A stretch of DNA of 64,000 bases. Source: Rhodeus uyekii (lineage: Eukaryota > Chordata > Actinopteri > Cypriniformes > Acheilognathidae). The DNA lies in NCBI GenBank assembly GCA_037043235.1, contig JAWRVZ010000030.1, positions 4,323,501-4,387,500 on the forward strand, in the 5' to 3' direction. Below the pieces are notes generated by a model. It saw only the letters and a program-made list of their open reading frames with translations, made no database searches and was not told where the DNA came from. Positions 31,601-45,749 of this stretch are shown here, piece by piece. The stretch's first letter is position 1; each line of letters begins with the position of its first letter. A program made the translations under genes and the position numbers.

Positions 31601-34600
31601 AAAGTGCATTATTATAGCGCCACCTAGTGTCATGAGTGTGGGTCTGTGTGCCTGAGTAGCTGTGCACGATTGGGGCCTTCCTGCCATTTTGGGGGGGGGG
31701 GGGGGGGGGGGGGGGGGTTCTAAACACTTTTAGAACAGAAAAATTGGGAGAAATATAAAAATACCTTCAATGCTTGAACATTTAATTATGAAATTACAGT
31801 AATACCTCGGTTTACGAGTTTAATTCGTTCCAAGAGCTAGCTCGTAAACCAAAATGCTCGTACACCAAAACAAGTTTCCCCATAAGAATGCACTAAAAAT
31901 CAATTAATTCGTTCCACACGACCATAAATGCTCATTTTAAATATTTTTTGGGTTTTACCCTATTACAGTTAAAAAAATAACCATTAAGATCTCATATAAA
32001 TACTAATTAATAATTGACGATTAAACTATAAAAATACGTGATAATTTACTGTAATGCACTTCAGGTTTGAGCAGCCTGCTTGGAGGAGATGAGAGGAAGG
32101 AGGAGGGGGCAAAGCAAGGATTCAAGTGCAAATTAGTGAATTTATTATAATAGTGTAGAAAACAAACCAAGTGATAATCCAGAGGTGTATCACACATGGG
32201 AGCCGCGGCCGCGAACAAACTCGCACTGGAGCCACAACCACGAATGAACGCGCGCTGGAACCGCGAATGAATGTGCTGGAGCCGCGAATGAACGCGCGCT
32301 GGGGCGCGGCCGCGAATGAATAATATTGCCACTTTATGAATAATATGGCCACTTTGCATTTTGTATCATAACTTTTGAATACAATACATCATACAATAAT
32401 AATATTCACCCCAGGGAAAGCAAGAACTGATTCAATGTGTTCCTTGAATACAATGTAAGTCGCTTTGGATAAAAGTGTCTGCCAAATGCATAAAAAAACG
32501 TAAAATAATTATTTATTTAATTTGTACAAATATAAAGCAATTGAGTCCTCAAAAACACTTAATTAATATGGATTAGTTTTACAATGTCTTTATGAACTTT
32601 TTGAAGAATCTATGGAGGGAACTGAAATCTGTCAGATTTCATCAAAAAGATCTTCATATGTGTTTCGAAGATGAACGAAACGTAATTAATGAAAAGTAAT
32701 TAATGACATAATGTTAATTTTTGTGTGAGCCAAGTATATCATTTCAATAATAAGTACTTTTTTAAATGTAGGTTAAAGTGCACTTTTTTATTATAAGTGT
32801 ATAGTTATGACACCAAACACTCATAAAAAATAAAAATAAACAGTATACAATACCAGTCCATTAAAGAACGGTGGGGATTTTATATAAGTAGAGCTGGGAT
32901 TCCAGGTATATAGTTTGTCAGAGGGGGCTTTCAAGGAGTTCCAGCTTTCATTCACTTTCTAAATATGAAAACAGACAATTTAATTTATTACATATACTTT
33001 TAGACACTTTTTGTTATCTGGACACTGACGAGTTCCTAAGTCAAACGTACCTCAATTTTTTCATAGACCTCCTTAAACATAGCAGGAATGACAAACTGTC
33101 TCTCCACCACCTGGATTTCCTCTCGTGTGGGCCAGATGTCCCTTAGGAAAATCTCTTTTCCCTCAGAGTTCACAGCTGGATTAAGACAAACACACATGGC
33201 TTCTATTCATGCTTTTGAGGGAGAACTTGTAAAATAATGAGATTAACACCTAGTAAATATTACTTACCTAAAGGCTCTTTTGCAAAATCGATCCTCACTG
33301 TGCCAGCGATAGCATAGGCAATGACCAGCGGAGGAGAGGCCAAGTAATTGGCACGCGTGTTGGGATGGACACGGCCCTCAAAGTTTCTGTTTCCAGACAA
33401 GACACCAGCAGCAACCAAATCACCCTGTGACATAAATTGAAATAAATAATAAATGATAACATTATCAAAAAAAGAAAAAAAAAACATAAAAAGAAGAGTA
33501 AAAGCTTGTTTACCTGAGTAATGGCCTCTACAACTTGCTCTGGAAGGGGTCCACTGTTTCCAATGCAGGTCATGCAGCCATAACCAACAACCTCAAAACT
33601 AAAAATGACATTTATATGAAGGAACACTGAGATATTTCATTTTCTAGGTGAAAAAATGTATGGGAAATGTACCCTAATTGTGATAGGAAGTCCATGACTC
33701 CACTCTCTTTAAGGTAGTAGGTGACCACTCCACTACCCGGGGACAGACTGGTTTTTATGTACGGCTTGACACTGAGACCACAACGTACAGCATTCTTAGC
33801 CAAGAGCCCTGACGGAGATAAAGAGAAGCATTACATTACAACCAGGGCTTGACAGTCACTTTTTTGCTCACTAGTCACTGTGGCTAATGGTTTTCCAAAA
33901 TTACTAGCCATAATTTTGACATTGGGGAAAAACTGACATTTAGATATTTTTTATTTGATCTCATAATTTGGCTGCTGTCACTTTAAGATCTGACACACAG
34001 ATCCATTATACAGTTACATGCGTTTTCTTTCTCAACTGTTTATGTTCACTTATGTGAATAATCGCCAAGACATTATTTTGTGTGTATTTGTCCGTTTAAA
34101 CATAATAGGCAGCAAAAAATAAGTCAATTTAGTACTGAGAAGCAGATTCATGTGCGCGCTTTGAATGGGAGTACAAAATCTGTGGTAAAAATCTGAGTAC
34201 AATTATGTGCAATGCATGCAATCCCATGCCGAAATTAACCAACAATATTCATCGGAGCAAATGAAATGAGCGAGTGAGGGGAGAGAGGAAGAGAGGAAAG
34301 AGCGTGAAAGTGCAACAGTTTCAAATATTCCAGTATCAGTATGTATTGGGGGAAACAATTTTTTTAAATAAATATATATATATATAAATAAATAATCTTT
34401 TTTATTTTTTACAACACTACATTGCACATTTGGTGGGTTGGGAGATGTTAATGCCAAGCCCTGATTATGAGAGACAAAAATACAAGAGCATATTTACAAA
34501 GTCAGTGTTCTCAACTGATCGGGTCATGGAAAGCAAGGAGAAACAATGATAAATGTGGTTGTATATAGTTTTAGACTTAACCATAGCTTTCATTAGTTCA

Positions 34601-37600
34601 CAGTATTTTGTCAGGTTGCACGACATGCCTCCATCTTCAAAAAACAAACAATTAATGCGAATATAAGGTCAAAAAAAGTACACAATCCAAAAAGTGTTAA
34701 ATACGCTTTCACTTGAAGCCCCAATGTGTTTTATGTGAAACCTTTGAAATTTCAGAACAAAAACGAAACAAAATGTTCTATTTTCCTATTCACCTGTCAA
34801 GTCAACCTAGCTTTCTGCACAACAGAGTTATTATTATTAATTAAAACTAAAACAAACCCTAAAAGAACAGTAATTATTTGGGGGGGGGGGGGGAAATATG
34901 TTAAAGTACTACAACTAATACTTAAAACTAAAATAAATTCTAAACAAAATTACAAAAACTTTCAATGAAAAATGCAAACTTATCTCAAAATATTAAATTA
35001 TAATAAACAACTCAAATAACTCGTAAATCAATTATACTAAAATAACAACATTGGACAGTTCATGGAATTAATACTAAATATTTAATTTAAAAGATATTTT
35101 TACTAATTTAAAATGAAAATGATATAATTTGAACGATTCTATAGAGTCATATGGACTACTTTTACGGTGTTTTTTCTAATACATTCAGATAATATAGAAA
35201 AGAGCAGCCTGTACAGTCTGCTAAACAATCTTTTTTATTAAAAGGGAGGTATAAATTGAGTTGATGAATTATGCTTTGGGATTATGCTGTGGGCAGACAT
35301 GTACCTGCTCCCAGCATGACGGAGGGGTTACTGGTGTTGGTACAGCTTGTAATGGCTGCGATGACCACAGATCCATGAGAGAGTGAATACTCTGCACCTT
35401 TAAACTGGAATGGTACTCGAATATCATGGCGCTCGGGAGCCACCTGGAATCCTTTAAAGCCTTGCTACGGAAAACAGACAATAATGGATGATATTTCTCG
35501 AAACATGAATGGTTGCTTCAGCCCTGCTTTAAAAAACGTACATATATTAGTTTTCAGATCATCTCTAAGCTAGTATATTCCTTAAAAGGTAACAATATGA
35601 ACTTGGAAAAAGATATACACACTTAACATTTTTTATAAGGAAATGTAATGTGTGAAGCCCACGTTCACCACATAAAGTAAAAAAAAAAAAAAAAAAAAAG
35701 TAAATAAATGAATTAAGTTATTTGTAATTATTAAAATTAAAAACTACAATTACATTAAACTAATTCAATGTTGAAATTATGACATACTCTCATAATCATG
35801 AGAAAGGAAATTGTGACATACAAGTCGTAATAAGATAAAAAGTAGAAAAATATGTAATTGTATATGTATATTTGAATTTATAATTGACATTTTATCCTCA
35901 TTTGAGTCAAAATTGCTCTATCAATTTCGACTTAAATAATCTTCATTATTACATTAGTCAAAACTTACATTTATGACATAAATTGGAATTATGATATTAA
36001 AAAGTCATTAATTATAATTATTGACTAAACGAAATCATCACATAAATTCACAATTGACAAAAAAACAATGACCAAGTCCTAATGTTTTTTGCTTCTTTTT
36101 TTTTTTCACAGACATGACTTTTAATATCAATTTCATCATGTAATTTCACTGAATTGCTAAGCTTTCAGTTGAGCTCATGGGGTCATTTACTCTTTAAAAT
36201 AATGAATAGTTTTGTCATACCCATTATATTATGATTGAATAAGCATTGCAGTATTTCATATTCAATGATGGCTTTGAAACTGAACTATCTTTTGCCTTTT
36301 CACAACAAAGCGCAGAACTAGGAAAGACCTCTGAATGTGTGTGGAGAGATTACTTTTAGGGGATCCATGAGGAAACAGAACACCGCAGAACCAAGGAGAG
36401 TGTGTGTGCTGTGTGTTTTCCAGGTATTGCGGTGACATACCTTGGCCGCTAAACACGTCTCAAAGTCCTGCTTCATGTCTGATATAGCCACTTTGTCATG
36501 GGGCCGCTTTGGTCCACTGCAGCAGGGGACGACCGTACTGAGGTCCAACTCAACAACCTGGAGGAGAGAAAAAATACATTTAGCAGAAAGTGGTGCAGAC
36601 AGCTGTGACAAGCGCAAACATCTGTGAACAGCATACCTGAGTGAACTGTGGATCTTGAGAAGTGTTGCTGTAGTCTCTGAACATGTCCACCGCTCTCAGA
36701 TACTTTTCTATGTAAGCTAGATTCTCCATGTCTCTCCCTTAAAAACAAATGCGTGTAAAACGCAGAGAAAAAAATGAGAGTCCGGTTGCCAACCTTCTTG
36801 TAACCAATCTTTCTGACCACATGAAAACGTAGTTCACCTTGTAAAGAACAAGTGTGCTTAATTGTACTGAATTGCACTTGCAGTGTACTTGAAATCTAAA
36901 AAGTATTTCTAAAATAATAATAATGCAGTAATACCTTGAGATACGAGCATAATCCATTCTAGGATCGAGCCCGTAACTCAAATTGCTTGTATCTCAGATC
37001 ATGCTTTCCCAGAAGAAATAAAGTTTCGGCCCTGTCACAGTCTTGTCCTGTCGCATCTGTCATGTCTGTTTCCTTTATGTATCTTCCAGGTCCTGCATGC
37101 TCCTGTCTGCGTCTAATCACTGCCCAAGTCTTGAACAGAGGATTAGAGCAGCTGACGTCTATATATACCCTCCTGTGCTCCCTTGTCTTGGTCAGTCTTT
37201 GAAGTTACGTGTAGTTACGTCGGTGTGTGGATGTCGTCTCGAGTTTTGCCTTGCCTCGCCTCGTGTCTTGCCATGCCATGCCATGCATTTCCAGGCTTGC
37301 ACCACTGAGTGCCTTTTTTGATTCTTGCCAAGTCTTTTGTTTATCATTTGTTATTAAAGTATATTTTCATTGAGATCTTCGTGCTCGCCCCACACGCGTA
37401 CTTGATCTTCTTTCGACTGGTGTTTTTGCTCACGGGAACACTTTTATTTTAGTCGGCGAACACGTGAAGTGAACAAGTGAGGCGGCGTGGGCTCCGAGTG
37501 CCCGACCACCTGTAAGCTGTTCGTATCTCAAATATTTACCTGTATGTCAAAGCAAAATTTAGCTTGAAGGCTTGCTCGTATCTCAAGGTATTACTCTAAT

Positions 37601-40600
37601 AATAATAATAATATTAATGAAATAGAAGGCCACTGAAGTGTATTTAAAGGAGTTCACTTTCATAACAGAGGGTGTTAAGATACATGGTTAAGAAACTGCT
37701 GTTACTAAATGTCAAGTGTGTATATATATATATATATATATTATTTATAATTAATTATTTATTTATTTTTATTTATTTATAATATTATTTATACATATTT
37801 ATATTTTGATGTGTTGACCAATTGTACATTTAAACATTATATATTTTATATTTTAAAATATATTATATTTATAAAAGTACTAAATTGCAATTTCATCATC
37901 ACAGATGTATAACAGCAAATATATTTAAACATGAGATACAAGTTTCAATAGAAATTACATTAAAATACATTTTAATTTACCACAAATGCTTGTCAGTACA
38001 TTCGGCAATACACTTTAACCCTTTTTTTTTTTATCGAATTGTTTAATTACAGATAAATATATTCTTAAGTGGGTCAAAAACAATACTAATGTTCAGCGAG
38101 TTGCATTTTATATAAATGTAAACTACAATACATTTTCATGTGGTTTTCTGGTGTCTGGAAGCAGTTTTCCCTTTAATATGTTCTTTTAAAAGTTATTTGG
38201 TCACAGATAAGATTAGGGTCCAATTCTCACTATTAACTATGACGTTTGATTCAATAAACTCCTAATTACTGTTTATTTAATTAATAGTTAGTAAAGTAGT
38301 TGTTACGTTTAGGATCCCAATGGATTAAGGGATGCAGAATAAAGCATTAATATGCGATTTACAAGTGCTAATAAACAGACAATATCTTAGCAAAATGCAT
38401 GCTAATAAGCAACTAATTAATAGTGAGAATTGGACCCTAAACTAAAGTGTTACTAGTTACTTAAGTCAGGGGTGCCCACAATTTTTTGGCTTGTGAACTA
38501 CTTATACAATGACCAACTCAAAACAAATCTACCTACTATAAAAGTACAAAACAAATTTATTTATGAATATATTGAGAATTCTTTATATGCACAATATATG
38601 TTGGTGTAGCTTGTATAACTACATGAACCCATATTGCACAATACAACTTCGGAAAAAGTTACTTGTGTTTTCTTTCTCAACTGTTTATGTTACATGTTCG
38701 GTAAACATAACCAACTATGTTTACGTGAATAATCGGCAAGATTACACAAGTGTTTTGAGTTGAGTTTGTACAAAATGACATCTGAGGTTCTCACCCTTCT
38801 TCCTCTCAGTTCGCTTTTCGGAGGAAAGTCAGTGTCATGGTTTTTATGAACAGTCCGAAAATGCCGCTCAACATTTCCCTTCTTCGATACAGCGATGATA
38901 GACTGACAGATGAGCAAACGCACATAGTGTGCATTTTGTGCCCAAAAACGCACAAAAATGACATACGGAAGTGGTACGTTTTTGACTTCTTACTTTGTCC
39001 AGCTCCCCTACTCACTTTGATACCCTTTCTTAAGTTTAAAAGAAATCAATTGAAGGCTATCTTGCTAGAGTTTTGCAGCACTTGGCGGCGTTGTGCGAAC
39101 GCGATCTACCCTCACTACCTTTGTGATCCATCGGTAGATCACGATCAACGTATTGGGCAACCCTGGCTTAAGTGTAGTTTCAAAAGAGTCAGAACCTTTC
39201 AAAACTGATGAAGAACAGGTTGACGTACCCGTCTGCTGCAGATATTGAATGCTGATATGGTCTACAGGGAAGAAGGCCGCGGTGGCTCCATACTCAGGGC
39301 ACATGTTGGCGATGGTGGCACGGTCAGCGATAGACAGCTGGGCAACACCAGGGCCAAAGAACTCCACGAATTTCCCAACCACACCAACTTGTCGCAAATG
39401 CTGGGCAGATAAAAAATATAATAAAACAAAACGCATCCACAAAGTTCTTTCTAGTAGCGACAATATTTTTTACGTTTCCAATATTTTCAAACCAAAGCCA
39501 CCAAGAAATTCAGATATGGCATATAACTTCCATACCTTGGTGACAGTAAGGACTATGTCAGTGGAGGTGATCAATTTGTTGGGTGTCCCCTGTAGTTTGT
39601 AGCCAATGACCTCTGGCAGCACCATGCTGATGGGTTGACCCAACATGACCGCCTCCGCTTCAATACCTCCCACACCTGCTCCACAAGATCTGAGGTTACA
39701 TTTCAGCTAAAAAAATGTGTGTCTATTACTGAATTTCTCTTTTTTTCTACTTAATTACCACTCTAACACTAATACACAATTTAACTTTCGGTTTCCCTAC
39801 AATAGTAAACAAATTACACCAAAAAGTCAGAATTATGACATGAAATGCAGCAAGTAATCATTATGATATGAAAGTAAAAATGGTCATAATTTTAAGCATA
39901 CACTTCTATGTAAAATTTTTAATTTAGATATTTAAGTCATAATTATGAGATGAGGTCAAAACTGTGTCAATTATAACGTGTTTATTATGACATACATAAC
40001 GTGACAATGATGAGATACTAAGTTATAATTATAAAAGCTAAAATAAAAACTAAATAAAATTAGCTGGAAGTCATAATTATGACTTGTGAATTGACATACA
40101 TAAAATGTCAAAATTATGAGATACTAGGAAAAATTGTCAATTATTATTTCTGTATTGACCCATAAAAGTAAAAATTATAAGACCATAAGTCATCATTATG
40201 AGATAAGAGGACAACTTGTATTATGACTGATGTATACTATGCAAAAGTACAAAAGTACAGCGCACCTTGAGATAGCAGCGTACATAACATAAACATTATA
40301 GTTACTAAGTCGTAATTATAATCTGAAATAGTGTCATAAATAGGACTTGTATATTATCACATACATAAAATGTAAAAAATCATAATTATGAGAGAAAAAG
40401 TTATGACATGTAGTATTACTAGTTCTTGTACATAAAATGTGAAAAATTATTAAATAAAATTTAAAATTGTATTATATGAAATTAATATTACTTCTGTATT
40501 ATGACGCATAATATATAAAAACATTATACAAGTTATAATTATAAGATTAAAAAAAGATTGACAATTTTGATGTTTCTCATAATTTCAATATGCATACGGT

Positions 40601-43600
40601 AATACACAAGTCATAATCATAAAATAACTTTTAATCTAATAATTCTGATTTAAGTATGAATTAAGGTCCGTTCACAGCAAGAACGATAACCATAAATGAC
40701 TTAAAGTAATGAAACTACTGGTGATCTCGATGAGTTTCTCTCACCCCAGCCCAGCACTCCCAACCCGTCAATCATGGTTGTGTGCGAGTCCGTTCCCACC
40801 AGACTGTCCGGGTAAAAGAATCCATCCTGGTCAAACACAACTCTGGCCAGGTACTCCAAATTGACCTGATGGACTATTCCTGACCCCGGAGGAATGATCC
40901 GCATGTTCCGGAAAGCTTGAGAACCCCACTGTGAACCGACGCAATTTGTTTACAAGCAATCATCATCTGACACAGACAAATTCAAAATATGTCAAATACA
41001 GAAGGGGAAATTTACCTTTAAGAACTCAAATCGTTCCTTGTTCCTTTCAAATTCAAGGTCTTGGTTTTTCTGAACACTGTCAGACCTTAAAGTATAGGAA
41101 ATGTTTACTTAAACTTCATGAACTTTATGAGTGCAAAAATCAATAAATATCTCAAACATAATATACTGAAAGAAAATACACTAAAAGTAACTGCATATTT
41201 TAAAACTTTCTTTGAGCACAACTGCGGGACTCCCTTGTGAAAAGGGAGTGCGCTTAACTGCATTAAATCTGCACTTTTTGTGTACAACAAATCTTCAAAA
41301 GATAGATTATATCTAAAGACAACGGAAACAATTATAAAATGTCATATAATGATGCACTTAAGTCCTACTTAAGCACTCTAAAGTTCAACCAAGTGCATTA
41401 ATATAAATCTAACCAATAATTTTATATACTTTAACATGCAATTAAGTGTCCAAAAACATTTTTTTTTAAAACTTAAGTACACTATTTTAAAGTACCCATA
41501 AATACTAGTTTAAAAGGTATGCTTAAGTTTACTTCTTTTTCACAAGGGTTTACAGTGGCTTTTTCTCATGATTAAGTTTTTAAAGATAAAAGCATACACA
41601 GTCTCTGTGATTACATAAATACTTTTAAATAAACCCTGTAATACGACATGAACCTATTTAAAACGGACATAGAACAAATGCTGTTCTGAAGTAATGACAA
41701 TTTTACATTTCTGCCGCATGAACCTACTTCCTGTTGAAGTCAACCTGAATGGAATGATCAATGACAAGGTCTGCTGGACAAACTGGATTTATCTTCTCAG
41801 GGTCGCCCTGTAATTTCTTCACTGCATCACGCATGGCTGCAAAGTCGACCACTGCAGGAACCCCCCTGTGCAAAATTAATAAACAATATGACAAATATGT
41901 AACAGACAGATCAAAAGCTGTGAGTTGTCATAAAAAAAATGTATACACACACATACACACACATTTAGAAATTAACAGATTAATCTCTCTCTCTCTATCT
42001 CCATCTCTATCTCTATATATACACTCACCTAAAGGATTATTAGGAACACACACTAATACTGTGTTTGAGCCCCTTTCACTCTCAGAACTGCCTTAATTCT
42101 ATGTAGCATTGATTCAACAAGGTGCTGACAGCATTCTTTTGAAATGTTGACCCATATTGATAGGAGCATCTCGCAGTTGATGGAGATTTGTGGGATGCAC
42201 ATCCAGGGCACAAAGCTCGCGTTCCACCACATTCCACTCTATTGGGTTGAGATCTGGTGACTGTGGGCCATTTTAGTACAGTGAACTCATTGTCATTTTC
42301 AAGAAACCAATTTAAAATGATTCGGCATAATGGATCCAAGGCATAATGGATCCATGATCTCATTCTATTTACGCCAAATTCTGACTCTACCATCTGAATG
42401 TCTCAACAGAAATCGAGACTCCTCAGACCAGGCAACATTTTTCCAGTCTTGGTGAGCTTGTGCAAATTATAGCCTCTTTTTCCTATTTGTAGTGGAGATG
42501 AGTGGTGCCCGGTGGGGTCTTCTGCTGTTGTAGCCCATCCGCCTCAAGGTTGTGCGTGTTGTGGCTTCACAAATGCTTTGCGGCAAACCTCGGTTTTAAT
42601 GAAGTTATTTCAGTCAAAGTTGCTCTTCTATCAGCTTGAATCAGTCGGCCCATGACCTCTGACCTCTAGCATCAACAAGGCATTTTCACCCACAGGACTG
42701 CCGCATACTGGATGTTTTTTCCCTTTTCACACCATTCTTTGTAAACCCTAGAAATGGTTGTGCGTGAAAATCCCAGTAACTGAGCAGATTGTGAAATACT
42801 CAGACCAGCCCGTCTGGCACCAACAACCATGCCACGCTCAAAATTGCTTAAATCACCTTTCTTTCCCATTCTGACATTCAGTTTGGAGTTCAGGAGATTG
42901 TCTTGACCGGGACCAACCCCTAAATGTACTGAAGCAACTGCCATGTGATTGGTTGATTAGATAATTGCATTAATGAGAAATTGAACAGGTGTTCCTAATA
43001 ATCTTTTAGGTGAGTGTATATATCATGTCTGAACGTAGCCTTAAAAATTTGAGCATCAAATATGATAGGAAGGCTTTATAATGTTAAGACTTACGTAAAG
43101 TCTTGCAAGATGACGCGAGCTGGTCTGAAAGGCACCTCCACAGTCTGACTCTGCGTCACTTTCCAGTTGAGAATTTTCTCCACATCCTCCTCCTTCACCA
43201 GGAACCCATCACAGTTCCTCACTGCTGACTCCAACAGCACACGGATGGAGAAGGGAAGTTGGTCTTTAAAAAAAAGGCACAAAGAGGGACACAATCATGT
43301 TTCCAGTCATCGCAGAATTCATAATAACCCTGCCTGCAGGACTGATGTAACATTCATTACTTGAATGGTTAGACCTACAGTGTCCAAACCTGCACATGGA
43401 GCGGCACTGTCCTGCAAAATTTAGCTCCAACCTTTATTAAACACACCTGAAACCAGCTAATCAAGGTCTTTAGACTCGCTAGATGCTTCCAGACAGGTAT
43501 GTTGGAGCTAAAAACTGCAGGATGTTGGCACTCCAGGAGTAGATTGGACAACCCTGGGTTAGACAATTCAACAAGGCAAACATAAAAAAAAAATATCGTC

Positions 43601-45662
43601 TTACCATATCTGGGGTCTTTAAGTTTTTTAAGGTTGAAAAACTTGTGGTCAGGCTTCTGGGGGTTCAGAGGCTCAACAGTGTGTGCATAAGGGTTCGTCA
43701 TAACTAAAAGTTTCCTTACTGCACACTCTTGAACCTTAAATCAAGAGAAACAAAACAGTGTAAGTAACTAATATAGCCTACAATTATTAGCCAAAAATAG
43801 TACTATTTAGTATTTTTATACTTGATACAATGGAAATGCCATATTTTGGTACATGTAACATGGTATTACTATATGATATCAATGATTTTTGTAAGGGCTG
43901 GGGTTGACAAATGTTACAACCAAAGCATAGTGTTAAGCATACATTACCTTGTGAAAAAGAAGTGCACTTAACTTTATTGAATGTACATTTAACTGTAAAT
44001 CTTAAGAATTTTTGTTTTAAAACTGTACTCGCAGATAAAATAATATTACTGAAATAAAAGGTCACTTAAGTGTATGAAGCATACTTTCATTACGGTTTCT
44101 TAACCCACTTAAATACACTTTCAAAAAGTGCATTGTCATAATGTACATAAATTAAAGTACATTTTAAACCATTATTTTAATAATATTTTGTTGTACACTT
44201 ATTTTGATGTGGTGAATAACAAATTAAAGCACATTGTTTTTTAAGGTTTCATTTTAAGTTAATATAATTTCAAATGTACTAAATTACAAGATTAAATTAC
44301 CCATGTGTTCTTATACAAATACGACAAAGGTTTTAATAGCAATGGCATTAAAGTATATTTTATTTACCACAAATGCTTGTCACTATAATCGGCAGTTCAC
44401 TTTTAAATGCATTTCAAGGACAATACAAGTAATTATGAAATTACATATAAAGATGTACTTAGGCCCTACTTAAGTGGGTAAAAAAAACACACCAAGGATC
44501 ATTAAATTGCATTAAATACACATTTAAACTATGCAATTAAGTGTCTGAAAACATTACATTCAGCTTGCTCTAAAGTATATTATTTTAAAGAATTTCTTGC
44601 TTTATAAGTACTCCTTTTCAAAGTAGGCTAAAGTGTATTTCACAAAGGTTTAAGAGATTTAACAAGGTTAACCAGCATTTGCAGTTCACTCTTAAATAAA
44701 AACCAATCATAACTGCACCTTTAGTCCCGTGCTGAACGGCAATATAAATCCAGTAAAACCTCAGAAACAGTAAATCTCCAGCTCAGTTTACAAATGGAAG
44801 ATATGGCACTTTTTCCGCCTCTATTCAACACCAAAGGCTTGAGAACTTCCCAGAATTAAGAGGTTGGTACGTGACAGCCGGGACGACTCCAGCTGAAGCG
44901 GCTGCCAGCACACAGCACAAGAGATCAAGGAGGCAAAACTTTATCAGTGCCTTCACACAGACTAGTTTATACAGCAGATGCTTGCTGACAATTCTACGGT
45001 TTACATCACAGCCTTGATATCTGCTTGATCTTAGAGATAAGCGAGATCAGTTTAATGCAATAAGATAAACACGGCCCTCTCCAAAACTGTCACAGACAAT
45101 GAACTCTTTGGTATTTGTCTTGGATTCCACACAAGTCAAAAGAAACTGGTTGTGGAGTGATGCATCAGGTGAGCGTTCAGGCCGTGACGTTCAACCAGCT
45201 GTTCATAGCAATTTCCTAATGTTTCAACCAATCCATTTCTGCTCATAGGTCATGAATCAAGGTCACTGTGTGACAGCCTAACTAACGGTGTATCTACATA
45301 AAATTAATATATATTTAACCTCTGAACAAGATCGTTTTTTTAATGTGCTTTATATACAGTATTGTTTATATTTCAATAAAAGTCTAAATTAAATTAGCTC
45401 ATCATATACAGTAATGCAATCATGTCCCTTCAGAAGACTTGGATTAAGCCACTTGATTCGTTCACTGCCTTTATGAGCAGTTTTGGTTGTGTGGACTCTC
45501 AAAGGAAGTAGAGAAATTTCTCGGGCTTTATTAAAATAATCTTCATGTTTTTCATCAGTTATAACTGCATAAGCCATGAGTATTTGATGACACAATTTTC
45601 ATTATTAGATGAACTATGCAATATTATAAATGTGATTAAAAAAATAGCTATTTAAGGTGTGA

Positions 45663-45749
<87 letters not shown>

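Larger units (their letters stand above)
31570..32380. repeat. Inverted-repeat pair enclosing several inserts
   Basis: AAAAGTTATGATCCAAAATG at about 31580 is complementary to the copy near 32345-32372. Between them lie a poly-G tract, a Tigger-like end and a tandem array. Confidence 0.5.

Noticed and set aside
36987..37321. Plus frames rich in Cys/Leu at 37 kb
   Set aside because: Inside the Tigger-like element with LTR-like interior; overlapping frames without conserved motifs.
25579..43701. IREB2 (IRP2) instead of aco1
   Set aside because: No IRP2-type cysteine-rich insertion near residue 137; length and residue numbering match ACO1.
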